Origin: ZC4RG25 sp023428365
GTDB taxonomy: Bacteria; Pseudomonadota; Alphaproteobacteria; Rhizobiales; Hyphomicrobiaceae
Assembly: GCA_050283925.1 (NCBI GenBank)
Contig: JBNOAI010000003.1
Coordinates: forward strand, 376,678-440,677
DNA: 64,000 nucleotides
Direction: 5' to 3'
Part shown: piece after piece, positions 32,520 to 41,077 of the stretch
Position numbering within the stretch: the first letter of the stretch is position 1
How the letters are laid out: each line of letters starts with the position of its first letter
Notes under the pieces: model-generated
Databases searched by the model: none
What the model saw: the letters and a program-made list of their open reading frames with translations, nothing else
What the model was told of the DNA's origin: nothing
Program-made: the position numbers and the translations under genes

Positions 32520-34852
32520 CACAAGCGGCCAATCTCGGCTTTCCACGTATCGGCATACGCCGTGAACTCAAGCAGGCGACGGAAGCCTACTGGAAGGGAA
32601 GCATCGATGCGCCAACGCTGTTCGCCACGGGCGCAGAGTTGAGGGCGCGCCATTGGAAACTTCAGCGCGATGCTGGCATCACCGTCATCCCATCCAATGA
32701 CTTCTCTTTTTACGATCAAGTCCTCGACATGACGGCGACGGTTGGTGCGGTCCCAGCTCGTTTTCTCGGCGAAGTTGGTGCTGATAAGGCTGACCAGAAC
32801 GCAACGGCACGCTCCGCAATGGAGGCTGCAGTCAAGGGCGCCGCGCACCCCGAGCTGGATCTCTATTTCGCCATGGCGCGCGGCACGAAGAATGCGCCGG
32901 CAATGGAAATGACGAAGTGGTTTGATACCAACTACCACTACATCGTTCCCGAATTTCATAAGGGCCAGACGTTCCGACTGTCATCTCGCAAGGCGATTGA
33001 TCAATTTAATGAAGCGAAAGCGCTCGGCATTATCACGCGCCCCGTCATCGTCGGGCCAGTCACCTACCTGATGCTGGGCAAGACCAAGGGTGAAGACTTC
33101 GACACCATTTCGCTTCTTGATTCTCTCCTGCCTGTCTACGTCGAGCTTCTCAACGAATTGAAAGCTGCTGGTGCTGAGTGGGTGCAGATCGATGAGCCGG
33201 TGCTGTCTCTCGACCTCTCGCAAGCGCAGAAGCGTGCGCTGCGGCTCGCCTATAAGCATCTTGTTCCGTCTTCACCCAAAATCATGCTCGCCAGCTATTT
33301 TGGCGACTACGGCGACAATCTTTCAGTCGCTGCGGATTTGCCGGTTGCAGGCCATCACGCGGATCTTGTCCGCGCGCCTGCGGAACTCGACAGATTGCTG
33401 CAAACGTTGCCGGAGGATCGCGTTCTCTCGCTCGGCGTGATCGACGGGCGCAATATCTGGCGCGCAAACCTGCGAAGCGCATTCAGTCTCATCGAGACAG
33501 CGCTGGCCGCCCGCAATTCCGACATGCTGCAAATCGCTCCCTCGTGCTCGCTGATGCATTCCCCCGTCGATCTCGACGCGGAGACAAAGCTGGACGCGGA
33601 GCTCAAAGGATGGATGGCCTTCGCAAAGCAAAAGCTGAAAGAAGTTGTAACGCTAGCAGCAGCCGCATCGCATAACATGACCAACGTCGAAGCCGAGTTC
33701 CTCGCCAGCGATCAAGCCGCCAACAGCCGAAAAACCTCTGCTCGCATTCATAATCCCGATATCGCGACGCGCGTGGCCGACACTGCAGATAGAGATTTCG
33801 CACGCCAGAGTCCGTTTCATGCACGGCGCGAAAAGCAGCGGTCTGCGCTTGCTCTGCCTCCATTTCCCACAACCACCATCGGTTCATTTCCGCAAACGCC
33901 TGAAATACGTAAGGCGCGCGCAGCGAACCGAAAGGGCGAGCTTGATGATGCCACCTATGACGCCTTCCTGAAAAAAGAAACGGAAAATGCCGTTCGCATT
34001 CAGGAGACACTTGAGATTGACGTTCTCGTCCACGGCGAGTTCGAGCGCAACGACATGGTCGAGTATTTCGGCGAGCAGCTCTCCGGCTTTGCTTTTACGC
34101 AGAACGGTTGGGTGCAGTCGTATGGTTCGCGCTACGTGAAGCCGCCGGTCATTTTCGGCGATGTCTCTCGTCCGCAGCCAATGACCGTCAAGTGGTCGGC
34201 CTACGCGCAGTCGCTCACAAAAAAGCCAATGAAGGGGATGCTTACAGGGCCTGTCACCATCCTGCAGTGGTCATTCGTCCGAGATGACCAGCCACGCTCC
34301 GAGACCTGCAAACAAATCGCGCTCGCAATCCGCGATGAAGTCGTGGATTTGGAGAAGGCCGGCATTCGGCTCATTCAAATCGACGAGCCGGCGCTTCGCG
34401 AAGGACTGCCGCTTCGCCACGCTGACCGTGACGCCTATCTGAAATGGGCTGTTGACTGCTTCCGCCTGTCGGCGGCAGGCGTCGCCGATGAAACGCAGAT
34501 CCATACCCACATGTGTTATTGCGAGTTCAATGACATCATGCCGTCGATCGCGGCGCTCGATGCGGACGTTATTTCAATCGAAACGTCACGATCGGATATG
34601 GAGCTGCTCGAAAGTTTCTCGAGCTTCAAATATCCAAACGAGATCGGACCTGGCGTGTACGATATCCATTCGCCTCGCTGCCCGAGCACCGCCGACATGA
34701 CCAAGCTGCTGAGCAAGGCAAAGGAACATCTGGCGTCCGACCAGATCTGGGTCAACCCGGATTGTGGGCTAAAAACGCGCCGTTGGGACGAGGTCAAGCC
34801 GGCGCTCGAAAACATGGTTGCGGCGGCAAAAGCCCAGCGCGCAGCCGGTTGA
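32516..34852 (+). CDS. metE: Cobalamin-independent methionine synthase
   Basis: 778 residues from the ATG at 32516 (GGAAA upstream). The enzyme transfers the methyl group of 5-methyltetrahydropteroyl-triglutamate to homocysteine. The N-terminal barrel starts NLGFPRIGIRRELKQATEAY; the C-terminal catalytic barrel starts TTIGSFPQTPEIRKARA. Zinc ligands are visible in HTHMCYCEF (about residue 664) and NPDCGLKTRRW (about residue 749). Both barrels are complete. It is under the upstream cobalamin riboswitch, so the organism probably also has a cobalamin-dependent MetH elsewhere. A perfect hairpin follows the stop. Confidence 0.98.
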   Translation: MTQAANLGFPRIGIRRELKQATEAYWKGSIDAPTLFATGAELRARHWKLQRDAGITVIPSNDFSFYDQVLDMTATVGAVPARFLGEVGADKADQNATARSAMEAAVKGAAHPELDLYFAMARGTKNAPAMEMTKWFDTNYHYIVPEFHKGQTFRLSSRKAIDQFNEAKALGIITRPVIVGPVTYLMLGKTKGEDFDTISLLDSLLPVYVELLNELKAAGAEWVQIDEPVLSLDLSQAQKRALRLAYKHLVPSSPKIMLASYFGDYGDNLSVAADLPVAGHHADLVRAPAELDRLLQTLPEDRVLSLGVIDGRNIWRANLRSAFSLIETALAARNSDMLQIAPSCSLMHSPVDLDAETKLDAELKGWMAFAKQKLKEVVTLAAAASHNMTNVEAEFLASDQAANSRKTSARIHNPDIATRVADTADRDFARQSPFHARREKQRSALALPPFPTTTIGSFPQTPEIRKARAANRKGELDDATYDAFLKKETENAVRIQETLEIDVLVHGEFERNDMVEYFGEQLSGFAFTQNGWVQSYGSRYVKPPVIFGDVSRPQPMTVKWSAYAQSLTKKPMKGMLTGPVTILQWSFVRDDQPRSETCKQIALAIRDEVVDLEKAGIRLIQIDEPALREGLPLRHADRDAYLKWAVDCFRLSAAGVADETQIHTHMCYCEFNDIMPSIAALDADVISIETSRSDMELLESFSSFKYPNEIGPGVYDIHSPRCPSTADMTKLLSKAKEHLASDQIWVNPDCGLKTRRWDEVKPALENMVAAAKAQRAAG

Positions 34853-34880
34853 ACATTACACCCAGGGAGATTTATAAATG

Positions 34881-34907
34881 TGCGGGGTGCCATTATGGCA
34901 CCCCGCA
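34881..34907. terminator. Hairpin between convergent metE and PRC-barrel genes
   Basis: TGCGGGGTGCC (34881-34891) pairs perfectly with GGCACCCCGCA (34897-34907) around ATTAT. It lies 28 bases after the metE stop. No strong T-run follows on either strand, but the position between converging genes suggests a bidirectional terminator. Confidence 0.7.
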
Positions 34908-34958
34908 CAAACAACCGATCGCGTTCATCGAAGAACGATCGGACGATCGCTCTACCGC

Positions 34959-35417
34959 TTACTTCCCAGCCGGTTTCGTTGGATCTTTCCATTCAGGAGC
35001 GTTCTGGAGGGATTCCTTCGTAGCGTTGATCTGCACAACAAACGAGCCTCTCTGCGTCATCGCACTGGAATCGCGCTCGATTCTCAGTGATTTGAAGTCG
35101 AGGGCGACATCCCGCTCGCCGATACCGAGGAAACCACCGACGCCGATCACTGCGGCCATGACCCGCCCGTCCGGCGACAACACAAGTTCTTCAATCTCGC
35201 CGATCCTCTCGTTCGCTGCATTGCGAACCGTTGCGCCAATCAGATCACTTGCGCGAAATTCGCCCTGCTGCTGCGTATAATACGTCGATTGATTATCAGC
35301 GCCGGTTGTCGCAGCGGGGGGGTTGGTTGCAGGCGGAGGGGTCGTCGTCTGCGTTTGCGCGAACGCCGCGATTGATGCAGCCAGAATGCTGACGATCGCG
35401 ACAGATGTACGCTTCAT
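34959..35417 (-). CDS. Periplasmic PRC-barrel domain protein
   Basis: 152 residues from the ATG at 35417, preceded on its strand by CGGAGA; the frame upstream to 35498 lacks a signal. MKRTSVAIVSILAASIAAFAQ is a signal peptide, followed by a Thr/Pro-rich linker and a PRC-barrel: FRASDLIGATVRNAANERIG, then EIEELVLSPDGRVMAAVIGV and ERDVALDFKSLRI. Exported PRC-barrel proteins are widespread in Bradyrhizobiaceae and linked loosely to stress or envelope functions. It ends NAPEWKDPTKPAGK, a tail I also recall from relatives. The role is unknown. Confidence 0.85.
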   Translation of the reverse strand: MKRTSVAIVSILAASIAAFAQTQTTTPPPATNPPAATTGADNQSTYYTQQQGEFRASDLIGATVRNAANERIGEIEELVLSPDGRVMAAVIGVGGFLGIGERDVALDFKSLRIERDSSAMTQRGSFVVQINATKESLQNAPEWKDPTKPAGK

Positions 35418-36029
35418 GTCGATTCTCCGAAGTGTGAATCCTGTGACTTTCATGCCGAACAAACGTACAGGACGCTGTAAACGTTCCGCGATTTTCAACC
35501 GCCGGAGGTGCGCATCGACCTTGGCAGGCGTTAGTCATTGTCACAGCCGATCAGGCTCAAGTTGTCCGTTGCAATCAATTTCGTCCGACGACTGCCAATT
35601 TTGACTCCTGACTGAATAGCTGGCTCGGAACCGGTCAAAGGCCGCACGGCGCACGTGCGCTTACTTGCAAACTAGATTCTTGAAAATTCATCGGGAGCTG
35701 GGCCGTTGACCAAGCCGCATGGAAATACGAAGCCAGCGGATGACTATCCCAACAGATACCCAAGCCGGGGGTGAATTCGCGCTAGGCTGTAACGCCTATT
35801 TTTAGAATGGAGGCGGACGAAAGTTCGGAACAACCATCAGCCAGTTCGGCACATCCGCGAAAAGTGCCCGCACAACGGAAAATCATCGCTCGACGGACAA
35901 TCTATTCCATCAAATTGACAGCGCCCCATTTGCGGGTGATTAATCAATAATGCACGCATTGCGTGCAATCACTTCGCGTTTTGCGATATTGGGGTCGCTA
36001 CTCAATCCCACCCCCGAAAGGAGAAACCG
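35418..36029. other. Divergent intergenic region of about 610 bases
   Basis: Between the PRC-barrel gene (minus) and a small secreted protein (plus). AT content rises near 35870-35990. A short hairpin AGGC/GCCT with a following ATTTTT lies near 35783-35803 and could be a weak terminator. No coding region or RNA family was recognised. AAAGGAG at 36016-36022 belongs to the next gene. Confidence 0.5.
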
Positions 36030-36287
36030 ATGAGGCGTTGGATAGCGATGTTGGCATGCGGATTTGTCGTCGCGTCCGCTCTGCCGCTCGGCTCAGCAGC
36101 ACGAGCCGATGGTTTCTACAGCCCAGTTCGTGCCGTTGCCCCCGTTTTCACGCGCAAGCTCTGCACTCCCCCCTCCAGGTGGGGTCGCACACCGGCAACC
36201 TGGATCTGTAGCGCCAGCCAGAAATGTTGCTACGACTGGGTCCTCCGTAGAGGAACCTGCGTTGCGGCGGGCGATCGCTGTTTGTGA
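36030..36287 (+). CDS. Small secreted cysteine-rich protein
   Basis: 85 residues with a strong AAAGGAG eight bases upstream. MLACGFVVASALPLGSAARA is a signal peptide. The mature region (about 58 residues) has six cysteines in the pattern C-x14-C-x5-CC-x9-C-x6-C, from KLCTPP through SQKCCYDW to TCVAAGDRCL, which would allow three disulfide bonds in the periplasm. It is followed by a perfect hairpin. I do not recognise a family; the pattern could be a small binding or inhibitor-like fold. Confidence 0.7.
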   Translation: MRRWIAMLACGFVVASALPLGSAARADGFYSPVRAVAPVFTRKLCTPPSRWGRTPATWICSASQKCCYDWVLRRGTCVAAGDRCL

Positions 36288-36324
36288 AGCATAGCCCGCA
36301 TTGAGCGACATGCGACGACATTGC

Positions 36325-36359
36325 TTCATGAGCCCGCGGCGACCCTGCGGGCTCATGAA
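36325..36359. terminator. Intrinsic terminator-like hairpin
   Basis: TTCATGAGCCCGC (36325-36337) pairs perfectly with GCGGGCTCATGAA (36347-36359), a 13-bp stem with a nine-base loop, between the small secreted gene (plus) and the end of the cyd operon (minus). No T-run, so possibly bidirectional and structure-driven. Confidence 0.75.
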
Positions 36360-36402
36360 ACGTTCGCCGATCACTATATCACTATAGAGAACGCCGTGAC
36401 GA

Positions 36403-36549
36403 TCACGGCTTGTGCTGCCCACCTTCACTGGCTGAAAGCGACTGCGCCTGCTTCTTGGCAGCATCGTCCATCAACTCATACCACATGGCGTTGAGCACCG
36501 CGAAAGCCGCTGCAAGAGGGAAACCGAGCAGCCAGGAAAAATACCACAT
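36403..36549 (-). CDS. cydX: Cytochrome bd oxidase small subunit
   Basis: 48 residues, too short for usual gene finding. It reads MWYFSWLLGFPLAAAFAVLN with AMWYE following, the conserved CydX/YbgT pattern (MWYFxWxLG...N..W.E), one transmembrane helix and a polar tail. AGGAGA precedes the ATG at 36549. It starts 17 bases after cydB, completing the operon. CydX stabilises the CydAB complex and its haems. Confidence 0.92.
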   Translation of the reverse strand: MWYFSWLLGFPLAAAFAVLNAMWYELMDDAAKKQAQSLSASEGGQHKP

Positions 36550-36566
36550 GTCAGCTCTCCTATTCG

Positions 36567-37724
36567 TCAGTAGGCGTGGCCGCTGTCATCTCTGATCGCC
36601 TTCTCGTCGACCTTGCCCCACAGGACGCGATAGACCCAAGTCGTGTAGGCGACGATGAGCGGCAAGAAGAACGCTGTCACCACGAGCATGATGAACAGTG
36701 TGAGATGGCTCGACGAGGCATCCCAGACCGTGAGACTCGATCGTGCATCAATCGATGACGGCAGAATGAAGGGAAACATCGACAGCCCCACCGTCGCGAT
36801 GATGCCAAAGATCGACGTGGCCGTGGAGAGCATCGTCAAAACTTCGCGTCGCGCGCGCAGCAACAGGAAGCCACCGATCGCACCGAGAAAACCCAGCAAC
36901 GGAGCGATCAGCATCCACGGATAAGCCGCATAATTGTGAAACCAAACGCCCGTTACTTTTTCAACGGTCTTCGCATGCGGATTTGACGCGCCGTGTGCCG
37001 AGATTTCGCTGGTTATCCGAAAGCCGTCGATACCAAGCCCGACCCATAGGCCGCCTAGCGCGAACAGCACAATCGTCGCAATAGCAGCGATCTTTGCGAA
37101 CCCGCGCGCACGATCGGCAACCGGACCCTCAGCCTTCAGGATAATCCACGCCCCTCCGTGCATGACCAGCATCGAAACCGACAAAAGCCCGCACATCAAA
37201 GCAAACGGATTGAGCAGCTCGAATAGCGTCGTGCCCTCGTAGAATATCCGCAGATCCGAATTCAATCGGAATGGAACCCCTTGAAGGACATTGCCAACTG
37301 CCACGCCGAGAATAAGCGCAGGCACAAATCCGCCAATAAACAGCGCCCAATCCCATCGGTTGCGCCACGTCTGACTGTCACGCTTCGAGCGATATTTGAA
37401 TGCCACCGGGCGAAGGATGAGCGCAGCCAGGATGGCGAACATCGCCAAGTAAAAGCCCGAAAACGAAACCGCGTAGAGTGGTGGCCAGGCCGCAAAGATC
37501 GCTCCGCCTCCGACGATCAGCCAAACCTGATTACCTTCCCACACCGGACCAACAGCGTTGATGACAACGCGACGTTCCACGTCCGTCTTTGCGACGAACG
37601 GCAGAAGAGTTGCGGTGCCAAGATCGAAGCCATCCATCACGGCAAAGCCGATCAGCAACACGCCGAGCAACAGCCACCAGATAATGCGAAGAGTGTCGTA
37701 GTCGATGAGTTCATGCAGAACCAT
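36567..37724 (-). CDS. cydB: Cytochrome bd ubiquinol oxidase subunit II
   Basis: 385 residues, normal length. DYDTLRIIWWLLLGVLLIGF then AVMDGFDLG is the canonical start, followed by RRVVINAVGPVWEGNQVWLI and about nine helices, ending YTTWVYRVLWGKVDEKAIRD. It partners CydA in the inner membrane and stabilises the di-haem site. GGAG lies before the ATG. It follows cydA by five bases. Confidence 0.97.
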   Translation of the reverse strand: MVLHELIDYDTLRIIWWLLLGVLLIGFAVMDGFDLGTATLLPFVAKTDVERRVVINAVGPVWEGNQVWLIVGGGAIFAAWPPLYAVSFSGFYLAMFAILAALILRPVAFKYRSKRDSQTWRNRWDWALFIGGFVPALILGVAVGNVLQGVPFRLNSDLRIFYEGTTLFELLNPFALMCGLLSVSMLVMHGGAWIILKAEGPVADRARGFAKIAAIATIVLFALGGLWVGLGIDGFRITSEISAHGASNPHAKTVEKVTGVWFHNYAAYPWMLIAPLLGFLGAIGGFLLLRARREVLTMLSTATSIFGIIATVGLSMFPFILPSSIDARSSLTVWDASSSHLTLFIMLVVTAFFLPLIVAYTTWVYRVLWGKVDEKAIRDDSGHAY

Positions 37725-37729
37725 TGTGC

Positions 37730-39307
37730 TTACTCCGCAGGCGCGAGGGCGGTTGGGACGAGCTCGGCTTCCGGCTCTTCATCGGGCTCGGGCCCGGTGC
37801 GGATTGCTCGGAGCATCAATGTCATCTCGATAATGATGAGCACGGTGTAAATCGCAACGAAGCCACAGATCGTCAGCAAAACTGTCAGTGCGCCGAGATC
37901 GGAAACGGCGGCAGCGGTCGGGAGAACGCCCTCGATAACCCACGGCTGACGACCGAACTCAGCGACGATCCAGCCGCACTCGGCCGCAATCCACGGCAGC
38001 GGTATCGCGAACACGGCAACGCGGAGAAGCCACGGATAGTGGTCCAGCCTGCGCCGCGCCGAGAGATAGAAGAACACCGATGTCAGCGCGATGAAGAAGA
38101 AGCCCAGGCCGACCATGATCCGGAACGTCCAGAACAGTGTCGGGACATTGGGAACGGTATCCCAGGCTGCTCGCTGAATCTGTTCCGGCGTCGCCTGCCG
38201 CGGATCGTCGACATGACGTTTCAGGAGAAGCGCATAACCCAGATCCCGGCCGTTGTCTTCGAAAGCCTGACGGATTTCCGGCGTGATCTTGCTGGTGCTT
38301 CCCGCAGCGCGAATCTTCTGAAGCGCATCAAAAGCAACGATACCATTCCTGATACGCGTCTCGGCATGCTGGACGAGTTCCTCGATTCCCGGGATTTGCG
38401 TAGATAGCGAACGTGTTCCGATCAGGCCCATCACCCATGGAATACGCACCGCGAAATGCGTCTCCCGCGATTCCTGATCGGGAAATCCGATGATGGTGAA
38501 GGCCGCTGGCGCCGGCTCGGTTTCCCACATGGCCTCGATCGCAGCGAGCTTCATCTTCTGATGCTCGGTCGAGAGATAGCCACTTTCGTCTCCAAGAACG
38601 ACGACAGACAATGACGATGCCAACCCGAAGGACGCGGCCACCGTCATCGAGCGCTTTGCCAGCTCTTCATGCCGTCCCCTCAGGAGATACCAGGCCGAAA
38701 CACCGAGCACAAAAATCGACGCGGTGACATAACCGGCTGAAACCGTGTGCACGAACTTGGCCTGTGCGACAGGATTGAACAGGACCGCGTAAAAGTCCGT
38801 CACCTCCATGCGCATGGTTTCCGGATTGAAAGCCGATCCGACAGGGTTTTGCATCCACCCGTTGGCGATCAGAATCCAGAGCGCCGAGAAATTGGAACCG
38901 ATTGCGACCGCCCAGGTCGCCATCAGGTGGCCGACCTTCGACAGCTTGTCCCATCCAAAAAAGAACAAGCCGACAAAGGTCGCTTCCAGGAAGAATGCCA
39001 TCAAGCCTTCGATGGCGAGCGGCGCGCCGAAGATGTCGCCGACGTAATGGCTGTAATAGCTCCAGTTCATGCCGAACTGGAATTCCATCACGATACCGGT
39101 TGCGACGCCGAGCACGAAATTGATGCCAAATAGCGTGCCCCAGAATTTCGTCATCTGTCGCCAGATCACGCGACCGGTCATGACGTAGACCGTTTCCATG
39201 ATGGCCAGCAGCACCGAGAGACCGAGCGTCAGTGGGACGAATAGAAAATGGTAGAGCGCGGTGATCGCAAATTGCAATCGAGAGAGATCGACGACATCGA
39301 GTTCCAT
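37730..39307 (-). CDS. cydA: Cytochrome bd ubiquinol oxidase subunit I
   Basis: 525 residues. It oxidises quinol and reduces oxygen to water with high affinity. SRLQFAITALYHFLFVPLTL carries the proximal haem d histidine; the b558 ligands fall in KFVHTVSAGYV and the later methionine region. GRQPWVIEGVLPTA is the conserved GRQPW signature. The Q-loop (RNGIVAFDALQKI through LGYALLLKRHV) is of the long E. coli bd-I type. The last residues are acidic and alanine-rich. This form of oxidase is known to tolerate cyanide, sulfide and nitric oxide better than haem-copper oxidases. Confidence 0.97.
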   Translation of the reverse strand: MELDVVDLSRLQFAITALYHFLFVPLTLGLSVLLAIMETVYVMTGRVIWRQMTKFWGTLFGINFVLGVATGIVMEFQFGMNWSYYSHYVGDIFGAPLAIEGLMAFFLEATFVGLFFFGWDKLSKVGHLMATWAVAIGSNFSALWILIANGWMQNPVGSAFNPETMRMEVTDFYAVLFNPVAQAKFVHTVSAGYVTASIFVLGVSAWYLLRGRHEELAKRSMTVAASFGLASSLSVVVLGDESGYLSTEHQKMKLAAIEAMWETEPAPAAFTIIGFPDQESRETHFAVRIPWVMGLIGTRSLSTQIPGIEELVQHAETRIRNGIVAFDALQKIRAAGSTSKITPEIRQAFEDNGRDLGYALLLKRHVDDPRQATPEQIQRAAWDTVPNVPTLFWTFRIMVGLGFFFIALTSVFFYLSARRRLDHYPWLLRVAVFAIPLPWIAAECGWIVAEFGRQPWVIEGVLPTAAAVSDLGALTVLLTICGFVAIYTVLIIIEMTLMLRAIRTGPEPDEEPEAELVPTALAPAE

Positions 39308-39385
39308 TTAACCTATCCGGCGTCTAAACCGGTCTCCCTCTTGAAGCGCGATCAAATCAACGTCGCGCCCGATACAGTCACATCC

Positions 39386-41077
39386 TCAGTCTGGCCGCAG
39401 CGACGCCAGCGCCGTTTCGAAGTCCGGCTCGTCACGCCCGATGATGCCGGCGACAGTTCCACGCTTCATGACAATCAGGCAGTCGGCCGATTCAGCCTCG
39501 CGCCGGATATGTGTTGCGGTAACGATCGTGCGACGACCGGCAGCACTATCGAGCCGGGCGAGGACGTCTCGCGCCGTCGGGCCGTCGAGCCCCTCCGTTG
39601 GTTCGTCGAGAAGCCAAACCGGCGTATCACGGAGAAACAGGCGCGCCAGTGCCAACCTGCGCGCCTGCCCACCAGACAGGCCGTGACCGCCCTCACCCAG
39701 CCGTGTGTTGAGACCCTCGGTCAGCGCCTCGATGTCACGATGCAAACCAGCCGCGTCCAGCGCCTGGCGCAAACGCACGTCATCGGCGCACGGATCAGCG
39801 AGCCGTAGATTATCGCGCAACGTATCCTGAAACAGCTCCGTTCGCTGTGTCAGCAACGTCGCCTGCCGATATTCAACTCGACCCGCTTCGGCATCAATTT
39901 CCCCAGCGAGCAATGCAAGCAGTGTCGACTTGCCCGCTCCGCTCGGTCCGACAACAGCAACGCGCTCACCGCTACGGATGGACACACTTACATTTTGAAG
40001 AGCGGGAGTAGCCGTCCCCGAATGCCTGACCGCGACCCTGTCGAGTACAACCGCATAGGGCTCGGCAGGTGGTTGCGCGGTAGAAGGCGCCGCAACAACC
40101 GCCAGGCGCGGCGCAATGCGGCGTGCGGCGAGCAACGTGCGACCAAGCTCGATCACACCACGCCGCAAAGCAGCGAACGGTTCCAGCAACGCTAGACCAA
40201 CTAACAGGCCGAGCGCGGCTACGGGCATACTGATGCTGCCAGTCTCGACAAGCATCGCCATCGCGATCAGAATCGTAGACAGCAGTAACGCGCTGACGAT
40301 GCCGAAACCAACGCCAACGCCGGTTTCTATCCGATTTAACGCGTCATCGTTGTCAGCCAGATAGCGATCGACCGCAGCGATGCCCTCCTCACGATCGTGG
40401 AGCTGACCCGCCATGATCCATTCGGTTTTACCCGTCATAAGATCTATAATGCGTGAGCGGAATATTTCGAGACCGTGCCCCCTGCGCCGCGCCGGCCGAT
40501 CCGCCGCCAGAGCACCCGCGCGTGTTATTCCAATGCCGGCCATGACCAGGAACACTGCGATGCCGAGCCCGAGTAGAGGTTGCATCAGGCCAAAAGCAAT
40601 GCCGCTCGCAAGCGCGATGCAAATTGCGCCGAAGAGTGGCACGAGCACGCGCAGATAAAGCGAGTCGAGCGCATCGATATCGAGCGTCAGACGAAATAGA
40701 AGTCGCGCGGGCCGTTTCATAAGATCGTTCGCGGCGCCCGACGCCGCCCAACCACGGAACAGGCGTTCGCGTAGCGCGGCCAGAATGCGCAGCGTTGCCT
40801 CGTGCGTTGTCAGCCGCTCGCCATAGCGCGCAGCGGTCCGCGCGAGAGCAAGAAATCGAATGCCCGCAGACGGCGCAAAAACATCGAAAACGATCGCCGT
40901 CGCAACTGACAGTCCCGCGATCGAAGTCGCCGTAATGAACCAGCCGGAAAGCCCGAGAAGTGCAATTCCGCAAAGCGCCGTCACAGCGGCGAGCAACGCA
41001 CCGGATAAAAGCATCCCGCGATTGTCGGAAAGAAACAGATCCGTTATCGGGCGAAGCTGCCGCATGATGCCCGTCAT
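39386..41077 (-). CDS. cydC: Heterodimeric ABC exporter subunit CydC
   Basis: 563 residues. Six helices begin LLSGALLAAVTALCGIALLG with LSGWFITATSIAG, the CydC signature, and DIDALDSLYLRVLVPL follows. The ATPase domain has Walker A GPSGAGKSTLLALLAGEIDA, signature LSGGQARRLAL and Walker B WLLDEPTEGLD. CydDC exports cysteine or glutathione, and haem loading of cytochrome bd depends on it. Its start overlaps the cydD stop (ATGA). A 78-base gap separates it from cydA. Confidence 0.95.
   Translation of the reverse strand: MTGIMRQLRPITDLFLSDNRGMLLSGALLAAVTALCGIALLGLSGWFITATSIAGLSVATAIVFDVFAPSAGIRFLALARTAARYGERLTTHEATLRILAALRERLFRGWAASGAANDLMKRPARLLFRLTLDIDALDSLYLRVLVPLFGAICIALASGIAFGLMQPLLGLGIAVFLVMAGIGITRAGALAADRPARRRGHGLEIFRSRIIDLMTGKTEWIMAGQLHDREEGIAAVDRYLADNDDALNRIETGVGVGFGIVSALLLSTILIAMAMLVETGSISMPVAALGLLVGLALLEPFAALRRGVIELGRTLLAARRIAPRLAVVAAPSTAQPPAEPYAVVLDRVAVRHSGTATPALQNVSVSIRSGERVAVVGPSGAGKSTLLALLAGEIDAEAGRVEYRQATLLTQRTELFQDTLRDNLRLADPCADDVRLRQALDAAGLHRDIEALTEGLNTRLGEGGHGLSGGQARRLALARLFLRDTPVWLLDEPTEGLDGPTARDVLARLDSAAGRRTIVTATHIRREAESADCLIVMKRGTVAGIIGRDEPDFETALASLRPD

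Noticed and set aside
34911..34960. Further copies of the CCGATCG box near metE
   Set aside because: Only the short CGATCG core matches; flanks differ and the site is downstream of converging genes.
39341..39355. FNR-like site TTGAAGCGCGATCAA upstream of cydA
   Set aside because: Half-sites are separated by five rather than four bases and one is imperfect; it also lies inside the cydC-cydA gap, so it is not counted as an FNR box.
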